A stretch of DNA of 64,000 nt from Anaerolineaceae bacterium. GTDB lineage: Bacteria; Chloroflexota; Anaerolineae; Aggregatilineales; Phototrophicaceae. The stretch covers positions 2,294,001 to 2,358,000 of the forward strand of contig JACKCF010000001.1 in the NCBI GenBank assembly GCA_020634165.1, given 5' to 3'. Every line of letters begins with the position of its first letter. Position 1 is the first letter of the stretch. The position numbers and the translations under genes were made by a program. Positions 25,926 to 33,507 of the stretch are shown one piece after another. The notes below the pieces were generated by a model that was not told the DNA's origin, did no database searches, and saw only the letters and a program-made list of their open reading frames with translations.

Positions 25926-27431
25926 CTAATCGCTTGTTAATTGTTCGCTCAGAACATCTTCCGTATCGATCTGGGCACGCTGTAAGCGACCACTATAATC
26001 GACGTATACTGATTTCCATTCTGTGAAGCTGGTCAGGGCTGCCTGCCCTGCTTCTCGCATCCCATTGCCGGTGCCGCGTGTTCCACCAAATGGGAACTGA
26101 ATTTCCGCACCTGTTGTGCCATGATTGATGTAAACAATACCGGTAGTCAGGTCACGAATGGCGCGGAAAGCGTCGTTCACATTTTCAGTGAAGATGCTGC
26201 TGGACAACCCGTAACGGGTGCTGTTGTTGACCTTAATGGCTTCTGCCAGATCAGCAACTTCTACCACCGAAAGCACCGGACCAAAGATTTCCTCTTGTTC
26301 AACACGCATGCCAGCTTTGACGCCATCAAAGAGCGTCGGCTGGAAGAAATAGCCCTTTTCAATATCAGCAGGTGCGCCACCAACGGCGATGTTCACGCCT
26401 TCGGACTGGGCGACGCTCATATAACTGCTGACTTTTTCCATTGCTTTGGGGTTTACCAACGGCCCCATATCGACATTCGGGTCGAGGCCATCGCCCATAC
26501 GAATGGCTTTTGCCTTCGCAACCAAAGCCTCTACCAAACGCGGCTTGATGCCCTTCTGGACAATCAAACGGCTGGTTGCTGTGCAACGCTGCCCGGTCGT
26601 GCCGTAAGCACTCCAGGTGATGGCATCGACTGCCAGGTCAAAATTGGCATCGTCCATGACGATGATGGCATTCTTGCCACCCATTTCCAAGGTGACTTTT
26701 TTACCGAGCGAAGCCGCTTTTGTATATACAGCAAGACCTGTATCCGTCGAACCTGTGAAGGACAATATGCGCACATCAGGATGTTCGACCAGCGGCGCGC
26801 CAGCGTCCCGACCAAAGCCCGTTACCACATTGAGGACGCCCGCAGGCAAGCCAGCATCGGCAAATACCTGAGCGAACATCTCTGCTGAGGCCGGAACATC
26901 CTCACCAGGCTTCCAGACAATGGTATTACCAGCGATCAAGGCTGGCAGAATTTTCCAACTGGGGACCGCTACCGGGAAGTTCCAGGGTGTAATTAAACCG
27001 ACGACACCCACAGAATCGCGCAGGGCCATGCCAAACTTATTTGGCATTTCCACAGGTGAGGTGTAGCCCATCAAGCGGCGACCTTCGCCACCCATGTAAT
27101 AGGCCATGTCGATGGCTTCCTGAACATCGCCGCGTGTTTCTGCAATGATTTTGCCCATTTCACGGGTCATCAATGCGGAAAGTTCTTCTTTACGTTCTTT
27201 GAGAAGTTCGGCAACACGATAAAGAATTTCACCTCGGCGAGGTGCGGGAGTTAAGCGCCATGCATTATAAGCTGATTTAGCTGCCTGTACAGCCGCATCA
27301 ATATCCGCGGCGGCGCTATCAGGGGCAATGGCGAGAACTTCTTCGGTCGCTGGGTTGATGCTCTGAAAGGTCTTGCCAGATTGAGCAGCGACAAGCTCGC
27401 CATTGATGAAGTTACGTACCGTAATGGTCAT
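25926..27431 (-). CDS. NAD(P)-dependent aldehyde dehydrogenase
   Basis: 501 residues, typical of the ALDH superfamily. Catalytic residues are present: N151 (TPWNFP), E249 (TLEMGGKN) and the nucleophile C283 (GQRCTATSR); the dinucleotide-binding loop is FTGSTDTG. Overall features resemble the broad-substrate aldehyde/semialdehyde dehydrogenases; the specific substrate cannot be named. Its ATG overlaps by ATGA the stop of a possible small membrane-protein gene upstream. A ribosome site GAAGAG lies 9 bases before the start, so it can also be translated independently. Confidence 0.93.
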   Translation of the reverse strand: MTITVRNFINGELVAAQSGKTFQSINPATEEVLAIAPDSAAADIDAAVQAAKSAYNAWRLTPAPRRGEILYRVAELLKERKEELSALMTREMGKIIAETRGDVQEAIDMAYYMGGEGRRLMGYTSPVEMPNKFGMALRDSVGVVGLITPWNFPVAVPSWKILPALIAGNTIVWKPGEDVPASAEMFAQVFADAGLPAGVLNVVTGFGRDAGAPLVEHPDVRILSFTGSTDTGLAVYTKAASLGKKVTLEMGGKNAIIVMDDANFDLAVDAITWSAYGTTGQRCTATSRLIVQKGIKPRLVEALVAKAKAIRMGDGLDPNVDMGPLVNPKAMEKVSSYMSVAQSEGVNIAVGGAPADIEKGYFFQPTLFDGVKAGMRVEQEEIFGPVLSVVEVADLAEAIKVNNSTRYGLSSSIFTENVNDAFRAIRDLTTGIVYINHGTTGAEIQFPFGGTRGTGNGMREAGQAALTSFTEWKSVYVDYSGRLQRAQIDTEDVLSEQLTSD

Positions 27432-27559
27432 AATAAAATACTCTTCACGTCTGCCTTTTGACTAAACCGAGTGACCTTTTGTATCAGTTGTGATGCGGCA
27501 TACATTAAGGAGAACGTCACCAGTATAAAAACCGCAATTTTGATTGTCAAGATTTTCAC
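27428..27559 (-). CDS. Possible 43-residue single-pass membrane protein, coupled to the ALDH gene
   Basis: GTG start at 27559 with GAGG 8 bases upstream, then KILTIKIAVFILVTFSLMY, which would be one membrane helix, and a basic tail (QKVTRFSQKADVKS). The stop overlaps the ALDH start as ATGA, a common sign of translational coupling. No homologue is recognised, and the case rests on the ribosome site and the overlap. Confidence 0.4.
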   Translation of the reverse strand: MKILTIKIAVFILVTFSLMYAASQLIQKVTRFSQKADVKSILL

Positions 27560-27629
27560 AAATACCACCTCACTCCAGGTGCCACTCAGAGGGATTATAT
27601 CATTGAAGAGGCGTAATTGCCCTAGCGAA

Positions 27630-28577
27630 TCAGGCTGATGATGAATCCAATACCAGGGCGCCATTGGCTGCAATACTCGTCTGCCGGACGACACAGCCCA
27701 TATCACGGGATAGGTACACTTTTTCCAGTGCCAACGCAACACCTTCTGAATCCGAATCACCGTCTAAAACAGCACAAAGCGTCGGCCCTGCCCCGCTAAT
27801 CACCAATGCGAGTGCTCCGGCTGCCAATGCAGCTTCACGGGCTTCAGCAAGATAGGGCATTAGATGGGCGCGAGCTGGTTCGACCACTTCATCAGACGCC
27901 ATTGCATGGGCGATTGCCCGGACATCGGCACGATAGATAGCGTCCACCAATTGGGCGACTGATCCGGTCTGATGAACCATTTGTTTAAGCGGAATTGTTG
28001 CAGGGAGCGCTTTGCGGGCCAGCGCCGTTGATACTTCGACAGCAGGCGTCACAAGGACAAGGCGCATATTGGCAGGAATCGGCAGTTTGCGAATGCTCGA
28101 GAGTTCGGTTCCAGTTGTCAGGGTGATACCCCCAAGTAACGAGGGAGCAACGTTATCGGCATGATAGCCACTGACAGCCGCCTCCCCTGCCAAGCAGGCT
28201 GGAAGCAGTTCTTCTCTGGCCAGCGGTTCACCGAGGAGCGCATTCACGGCAACTGCTGCTGCTACCGAACTGGCGGCACTACTACCGAGTCCACTACCTA
28301 TCGGTAGTCCCTTTTTAAGGGTGATCTCAACGCCTACATCCGAGCCAAGCTGTTGCAGAAGCGCATTTGCTGCAATGGTCGCGACGTTCTTGTCCGCATC
28401 GAGTGAGATTTTGCTACCATCACCTTCGATGGATTTCATGACCGCGCCAGGTTGGGGACGGCGTTCGACAATAACCGTATCGCCGACCCCTTCCACAGCC
28501 AAGCCGAGAATATCAAAACCAACGCCCATGTTGGCGACGGTTGCGGGCGCAAATGCTTCTGCTCTGGCAATCACCAT
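27630..28577 (-). CDS. thrB: Homoserine kinase
   Basis: 315 residues, GHMP kinase family; phosphorylates L-homoserine to O-phosphohomoserine in threonine synthesis. The GHMP ATP loop is GLPIGSGLGSSAAS (about 92-105); the N-terminal APATVANMGVGFDILGLAVE and C-terminal VISGAGPTLCAVLDGD match ThrB. Length is normal. It is divergent from thrC with 68 bases between the two starts, so the last two steps of the threonine pathway share one promoter region. Confidence 0.95.
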   Translation of the reverse strand: MVIARAEAFAPATVANMGVGFDILGLAVEGVGDTVIVERRPQPGAVMKSIEGDGSKISLDADKNVATIAANALLQQLGSDVGVEITLKKGLPIGSGLGSSAASSVAAAVAVNALLGEPLAREELLPACLAGEAAVSGYHADNVAPSLLGGITLTTGTELSSIRKLPIPANMRLVLVTPAVEVSTALARKALPATIPLKQMVHQTGSVAQLVDAIYRADVRAIAHAMASDEVVEPARAHLMPYLAEAREAALAAGALALVISGAGPTLCAVLDGDSDSEGVALALEKVYLSRDMGCVVRQTSIAANGALVLDSSSA

Positions 28578-28645
28578 AGAAAATCGCTATCTTTATGAAA
28601 GGTTCATATCTGTCGGGCCAATCGAACTGCCAGAGGATAACATCA

Positions 28646-29935
28646 ATGCCAAGTAAGCTGCAATGTATGGATTGCAAAACCGACTATGCAATTGATGAAG
28701 TGCGGTATGTCTGTGATGAATGTGGCGGACTACTGGACGTGGTTCACGATTGGACTGACATCACGATCACTCGCGAGTTGTTCGACAATCGCCTAGGAAC
28801 GTTCCAGCGGCCATTCAACAGCGGCGTCTGGCGCTACAAAGAGTTGATCTATCCCAATATCGACAACAACCTGATTGTCTCTAAACCTGAGGGCAATACG
28901 AATCTGTATCCAGTGCCGCGACTGGCTGACTGGGCAGGTGTCGATACGCTGTACCTCAAACATGAGGGGGAGAACCCGACCGGATCGTTTAAAGATCGCG
29001 GGATGACAGGCGGCGTGACACAAGCGCGGGTACTGGGCATGGATCGTGTTGCATGTGCTTCGACTGGCAATACATCGGCGTCGCTGGCAAGTTATGCGGC
29101 GCTCGCTGGTATGGAAGGCATCATCTTCCTACAGAATAAGGCGATTGCGCTCGGCAAGCTGGCACAGGGTCTGGCCTATGGTGCAACCTGCCTGCGAATT
29201 GATGCCGACTTTGACAGAAATCTGGAACTGGTACGGGAAGCCAGTGAAAAGCTGGGGATTTACGTTCTGAACTCTGTGAATCCGTTCCGGCTAGAGGGCC
29301 AGAAAAGCATTATGATCGAGGCATTGCAGCAATTGAGCTGGCAAGCGCCGGACTGGATCGTGTGCCCTGGTGGCAATCTAGGGAACAGTTCGGCATTTGG
29401 CAAGGCGCTCAAGGAAATGTACGACCTGGGACTGATCGATCGGATTCCGCGAGTGGCTATTGTCCAGGCGGCAGGCGCCAGCCCACTTTACGAGAGCTAT
29501 TTATCTGACTTCCAGGATTATGAAGCACAAAAAGCCCAGACCATCGCCACTGCAATTAAGATCGGCAATCCGGTGAATTACCAGAAAGCTGTCCGCACAG
29601 TTAAGTGGACCAACGGCGTGGTGGAATCTGTTACCGATCAGCAGATTATGGATGCGAAGGCATTGATCGACCGGGCTGGCATTGGCTGCGAACCGGCTTC
29701 AGCCTGTTCATTGGCAGGGACACGCAAACTGGTTGAGAGAGGCATCATTGAACCAGAATCGACTGTGGTCGGCATCCTGACTGGCCACGTCCTGAAAGAC
29801 CCTGACGCGACGATTGGCTACCACAGCAACATGCTAGAAGATATCAGCGGCACCTACGCCAATCGTCTATTGCAGGTTGGTGATGACATCGACGCGATTA
29901 TCGAAATCCTCGACAGAGAAAAAATGCCCGTCTGA
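28646..29935 (+). CDS. thrC: Threonine synthase
   Basis: 429 residues, PLP enzyme that converts O-phosphohomoserine to threonine. The N-terminus carries a zinc-ribbon-like pair of cysteine pairs (LQCMDCKTDY, VCDECGG), as in several archaeal and bacterial ThrC. The PLP lysine is in NPTGSFKDRGM and the phosphate loop is CPGGNLGNSSAFGKA. The ATG at 28646 has AGAGGA 8 bases upstream; an earlier in-frame start at 28595 has none. The stop codon lies in the loop of its own terminator hairpin. Confidence 0.95.
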   Translation: MPSKLQCMDCKTDYAIDEVRYVCDECGGLLDVVHDWTDITITRELFDNRLGTFQRPFNSGVWRYKELIYPNIDNNLIVSKPEGNTNLYPVPRLADWAGVDTLYLKHEGENPTGSFKDRGMTGGVTQARVLGMDRVACASTGNTSASLASYAALAGMEGIIFLQNKAIALGKLAQGLAYGATCLRIDADFDRNLELVREASEKLGIYVLNSVNPFRLEGQKSIMIEALQQLSWQAPDWIVCPGGNLGNSSAFGKALKEMYDLGLIDRIPRVAIVQAAGASPLYESYLSDFQDYEAQKAQTIATAIKIGNPVNYQKAVRTVKWTNGVVESVTDQQIMDAKALIDRAGIGCEPASACSLAGTRKLVERGIIEPESTVVGILTGHVLKDPDATIGYHSNMLEDISGTYANRLLQVGDDIDAIIEILDREKMPV

Positions 29936-29946
29936 GCGGGCATTTT
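29921..29946. terminator. Intrinsic terminator overlapping the thrC stop codon
   Basis: AAAATGCCCG, loop TCTGAG, CGGGCATTTT. The TGA stop of thrC (29933-29935) is in the loop, so a terminating ribosome would cover the hairpin. It also lies downstream of the convergent metabolic gene ending at 29979. Confidence 0.85.
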
Positions 29947-29978
29947 CCTTCAAATTCATAGACTGAATCATTGGCATA

Positions 29979-31265
29979 TTAGAGGCGGAAGCGCGTTTCC
30001 CAGGCTACTTCCAGGCGGCGGTCGGGAATACCAGCCAGTGCCTGGTCCAGATCGGCGATGATGTCGTCAGTATCTTCTATGCCGATGGCAAAACGCACCA
30101 GATTATTCTTGATACCTACTTTGAGACGCTCTTCTGTGGTTAGCTCATAAAAGCTGACCAGTGCCGGCTGCTCTATCAGGCTTTCCACTCCACCGAGACT
30201 TGGGGCAATATAAGGGATGCGGCAGCGATCAATGAATAAACTGGTATCCTCAAGAGAGCCAGCCACTTCAAAGCTGACCACCCCACCAAAGCCCGTCATC
30301 TGTTGAGTAGCAACTTCGTGATCTGGGTGTGACTCCAGCCCTGGATACCATACCCGTTCAATTTTTGGATGTGATTCGAGAAATTCCGCGACGGCCTGAG
30401 CCGAGCGATTTTGCTGGTTGACGCGCACTCCCAGTGTTTTGATGCCTCTTTCCAGTAAGAAAGCTGCCTGCGGATCGAGCACATTGCCAAATACCCCGCG
30501 CGCATCTTTGAGCGCTTTCAGGCGATCTTTACGGCCAGTGATGACACCCGCGAGCAGGTCATTGTGACCGCCGAGGTATTTGGTCGCACTATGCAGCACA
30601 AAGTCAATGCCCCATTCCAACGGGCGCAGATTTACTGGTGTGGCAAAGGTGGTGTCAATCATAGTCAAAACGCGATTAGCTTTAGCAATCTCAACCAGGC
30701 GTTGGAGATCGGCTACGCGCAAGTAGGGATTGGTTGGGGTCTCGCTGATGATGAGGCGCGTTTGTTTAGGGATGATAGCAGCTTCCATCGCCTCATAATC
30801 CCCCATTGGCACGACGCTGGTTTCGATACCAAATTTCTTGAGTACAGTTAGACAGAACTGGCGGGTACGGCGATAACAGTCATCGGTCATGACGATGTGC
30901 TGGCCCGATTTGAGGATGGTCAATAACAGGGATGTAACCGCCGCCATACCGGATGAGTAGACTGCCGCATCTTCTGCACCATCAAGGGCGGCAAGGCGTT
31001 CTTCCACTGCCCACACAGTCGGATTGCCGTAGCGACCGTATTCTTCACGGTCGAGGCCATCGCCCCATATCTTCTTATCCATAAAATCGCAGAGATCCGC
31101 CGTATCTTCAAAGGTAAAAGTGGCGCTTTGAACAATGGGCGTCGTCAAAGAGCTGAAGGCTTTTTTGCGCATGGTTCCGGCATGAACAGCCCGAGTGCTA
31201 TTGCCACGCGGATGTAGGGCACCATTTGAGTTGTACTGCTCTATATTCTGACGATCATCTGACAT
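29979..31265 (-). CDS. Cystathionine gamma-synthase/lyase family PLP enzyme (methionine pathway)
   Basis: 428 residues of the Cys/Met metabolism PLP family. The lysine that holds PLP is in LHSATKYLGGHNDLLAG, and YSSGMAAVTSLLL, ISETPTNPYLRV and RVWYPGLESHPDHEVA are standard. MetB, MetC and related sulfhydrylases look alike, so the exact reaction is open. The upstream SAM-I riboswitch indicates control by S-adenosylmethionine and favours methionine synthesis (a MetB-type role or homologue). The ATG at 31265 has GAGG 8 bases upstream and is chosen over an earlier frame extension. Confidence 0.93.
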   Translation of the reverse strand: MSDDRQNIEQYNSNGALHPRGNSTRAVHAGTMRKKAFSSLTTPIVQSATFTFEDTADLCDFMDKKIWGDGLDREEYGRYGNPTVWAVEERLAALDGAEDAAVYSSGMAAVTSLLLTILKSGQHIVMTDDCYRRTRQFCLTVLKKFGIETSVVPMGDYEAMEAAIIPKQTRLIISETPTNPYLRVADLQRLVEIAKANRVLTMIDTTFATPVNLRPLEWGIDFVLHSATKYLGGHNDLLAGVITGRKDRLKALKDARGVFGNVLDPQAAFLLERGIKTLGVRVNQQNRSAQAVAEFLESHPKIERVWYPGLESHPDHEVATQQMTGFGGVVSFEVAGSLEDTSLFIDRCRIPYIAPSLGGVESLIEQPALVSFYELTTEERLKVGIKNNLVRFAIGIEDTDDIIADLDQALAGIPDRRLEVAWETRFRL

Positions 31266-31299
31266 TGCTGCACCTCTGCTTTGGCTGACTATAGGCAAA

Positions 31300-31337
31300 T
31301 AAAAAGCCCGAATCCGTTAATTAGGCAGATTCGGGCT
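31300..31337 (-). terminator. Expression-platform terminator of the SAM riboswitch
   Basis: On the minus strand AGCCCGAATC, 13-base loop, GATTCGGGCT followed by TTTTT, 35 bases before the metabolic gene's start codon. It lies downstream of the aptamer and would stop transcription when SAM is bound. Confidence 0.85.
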
Positions 31338-31405
31338 GAACAAAGGCACAATAAAAGACTATGGCATCAGTCTCGGCTTTAGCCTGGCAAATGGGCCAGG
31401 TGTTC

Positions 31406-31514
31406 ACCCTCATCTACCAGACTTTACCTCTGTCGGAGTTGGCACCTTCCCATTGCCGAATGGGGGTTGCCGCGGGGTCATCGAGCCGATCTCTCGCCCG
31501 CTCTGGATAAGAGT
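31406..31514 (-). ncRNA. SAM-I (S-box) riboswitch aptamer
   Basis: On the minus strand the S-box core is clear: CTCTTATCCAGAG, GATCGGCTCGATGA, CGGCAACC, GGAAGGTGCCAACTCC and closing AGATGAG. Stem P1 pairs ACTCTTATC (31514-31506) with GATGAGGGT (31414-31406), nine pairs including wobbles. It precedes a cystathionine synthase/lyase-family gene and a terminator, the usual arrangement for S-box transcription control. The 31515-31665 stretch should contain the riboswitch promoter and, on the other strand, that of murA. Confidence 0.93.
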
Positions 31515-31665
31515 TAAACAATTTCAGTTGTTAAGTGAATCAAAATTACCATGCAAATCATCAAAAAGCAAGCGATGTGCGCAAATTCAATGATTGCCCG
31601 ACGCAGACTTGTAAATTGTGGCCCGGTGTATCAAACTTGGCAGGCATGACATGGAGGATTATTAC

Positions 31666-32982
31666 ATGAGTGAGATTGCATTCAAGATTATCGGCGGTAA
31701 GCCATTGTCCGGTGAGATTAAAGGACAACGCAGCAAAAATGCCGTTCTGCCAATGATCGCAACGGCCCTGATCCCTAAAGAGGGTCAGACGATTTTGCAT
31801 GGTGTGCCGGATATTGCCGATGTCAGGCGTGCGCTTGAACTGGCAACACTCGTAGGTGCCAAGGTCGAGCATGATTTGCAATCGCACACGGTCAAAATCG
31901 ACGCAGCTAATGTGAACATCGGGACCTTGCCAGCCGACATCACAGAGCGGTTCCGGGGGTCTGTGCTGTTCCTCGGCCCTATGATTACACGCCTGGGTCA
32001 TGTTCGCCTGCCAGGTATCGGTGGATGCGACATCGGCACCCGTAAAATTGATTTCCACCATCGTGGGTTCGCCCGTCTCGGCGCCGATGTCAACTATCTT
32101 GAAGATGGCACGACCATTATCAACAACCCACGTGAACGGCTGGTAGGGTCGCCACTCTATCTTGACCTCCCTAGCCATACCGGAACTGAAAACCTGCTTA
32201 TTGGGGCATCTCTGGCGACTGGCACAACCATCATTGAAAATGCGTCGGTCGAACCAGAAGTGATTGACTTCTGCCACTACCTCGTGAAGATGGGCGCCAA
32301 TATCAGTGGCATAGGCACGCGCCGCCTGACGATTGAAGGCGTTAAGGAACTCAAAGCGGTTGAGTACACACCGATTCCAGACCGACTCGTCATTGGCCTA
32401 CTCATAATGGCGACGGCGTTGGTCGGGGGTGATGTAACGATTCGCGAAGCCGAACCAGAACATCTACGGCTCGTACTCGCCAAGCTGGATCAGATGGGCA
32501 TCGACATCGACACGACGGTCGATAGCATCCGCGTCCGGCGCAAACCAGGGGAAATCATCAATCCCATCAATATCATGACCGAGTTCTATCCTGGCTTCCC
32601 GACCGATTTGCAGCCCTGCATTGCGGCTCTGTCAACAGTTGCAAGCGGCAAAAGCTTCATACGTGAGCGCATTTTCGAGAATCGCTATGACTTCGTGGAT
32701 GGCCTCATTGAGATGGGTGCAGATATTCTTATCAGCCAGAACAATGTATGTATCGTGAATGGTGTGAAGTCGCTGAAAGCAGCACATGTCACGGCTGCAA
32801 GCATCCGGGCAGGGGCGTGTCTGGTGCTGGCAGGCATCGGTGCTGAAGGCGAAACGCTCATCGATAATGGCTATCAGATTGATCGCGGGCATGAAGCGAT
32901 TGAAGAACAAGTCCAGCAATTGGGTGGTCGAATTGAGCGAATTGTGACTGAAACCACCCTGCCTGAGCCAGCCATGCTATAG
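31666..32982 (+). CDS. murA: UDP-N-acetylglucosamine 1-carboxyvinyltransferase
   Basis: 438 residues; EPSP-synthase-fold enzyme for the first committed step of peptidoglycan synthesis (PEP plus UDP-GlcNAc). Conserved sites are visible: Lys in GQRSKNAVLPM, the reactive cysteine in RLPGIGGCDIGTRKID (the fosfomycin target in this family), and FYPGFPTDLQP. The ATG at 31666 is chosen because GGAGG lies 8 bases upstream; ATG 31651 is inside that spacing. Length is normal for MurA. A terminator follows within 30 bases. Confidence 0.95.
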   Translation: MSEIAFKIIGGKPLSGEIKGQRSKNAVLPMIATALIPKEGQTILHGVPDIADVRRALELATLVGAKVEHDLQSHTVKIDAANVNIGTLPADITERFRGSVLFLGPMITRLGHVRLPGIGGCDIGTRKIDFHHRGFARLGADVNYLEDGTTIINNPRERLVGSPLYLDLPSHTGTENLLIGASLATGTTIIENASVEPEVIDFCHYLVKMGANISGIGTRRLTIEGVKELKAVEYTPIPDRLVIGLLIMATALVGGDVTIREAEPEHLRLVLAKLDQMGIDIDTTVDSIRVRRKPGEIINPINIMTEFYPGFPTDLQPCIAALSTVASGKSFIRERIFENRYDFVDGLIEMGADILISQNNVCIVNGVKSLKAAHVTAASIRAGACLVLAGIGAEGETLIDNGYQIDRGHEAIEEQVQQLGGRIERIVTETTLPEPAML

Positions 32983-33007
32983 CTCACATCCTCAACCAGA
33001 TATTCCA

Positions 33008-33034
33008 GAGGCCACAGTAATTGTGGCCTTTTTC
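33008..33034 (+). terminator. Intrinsic terminator of murA
   Basis: AGGCCACA, loop GTAAT, TGTGGCCT followed by TTTTC. Confidence 0.88.
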
Positions 33035-33147
33035 TTACATCCGCAATTAAGGTTCGCTTGATAATGAACCGTGATTTATGGCATTATACCAGTTGGACTG
33101 GTGTGATGATTGTGACTTACCAGCACAAGGTGTGAGGTTGCTGCCGA

Positions 33148-33504
33148 ATGGACTTGACAATGACCATCGTCATTATGAGCGGCGTGGAAGATGGCACCCA
33201 GCTACCATTTGACGCCGAGACTGACGGCCAGGTTAATGATGGTCAGTGGAAGATCAGCATCGGTCGCCGCGAAGACAATGTACTGAGGCTGCGGAATGAC
33301 ACGTTTGTGTCGCGTCAGCATGCGTATCTGCATTGGCGCGATTCCAGGTGGTGGTTAGAAGATAACAGCAGCACCAATGGCACATTTATTGAAAATAAAA
33401 GCGATTTTTTCAACGATATTCCGGTAAAGGGTATTGTCCCTATCGAAGCTGGTCAATTATTCAGAATAGGGCGGACCTGGCTCCGCATACAGTCGGATGG
33501 CTAA
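33148..33504 (+). CDS. FHA-domain protein
   Basis: 118 residues that consist of one forkhead-associated domain, which binds phosphothreonine peptides. The binding residues are visible: SIGRRED (about 43-49), TFVSRQHAYLH (serine and histidine, about 60-70) and NSSTNGTFIEN (about 83-93). Start ATG 33148 has GAGG 10 bases upstream; ATG 33160 is an alternative. It lies 3 bases before the Clp-N/kinase fusion, so the two are almost surely co-translated. An FHA domain next to a kinase-fold protein suggests that it reads a phosphorylation made in this unit; that is inference. Confidence 0.88.
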   Translation: MDLTMTIVIMSGVEDGTQLPFDAETDGQVNDGQWKISIGRREDNVLRLRNDTFVSRQHAYLHWRDSRWWLEDNSSTNGTFIENKSDFFNDIPVKGIVPIEAGQLFRIGRTWLRIQSDG

Positions 33505-33507
33505 GGC

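Noticed and set aside
27560..27760. 110-residue version of the small ORF before ALDH
   Set aside because: Its first part lies inside thrB in another frame; only the last 43 codons have a ribosome site and fall outside thrB.
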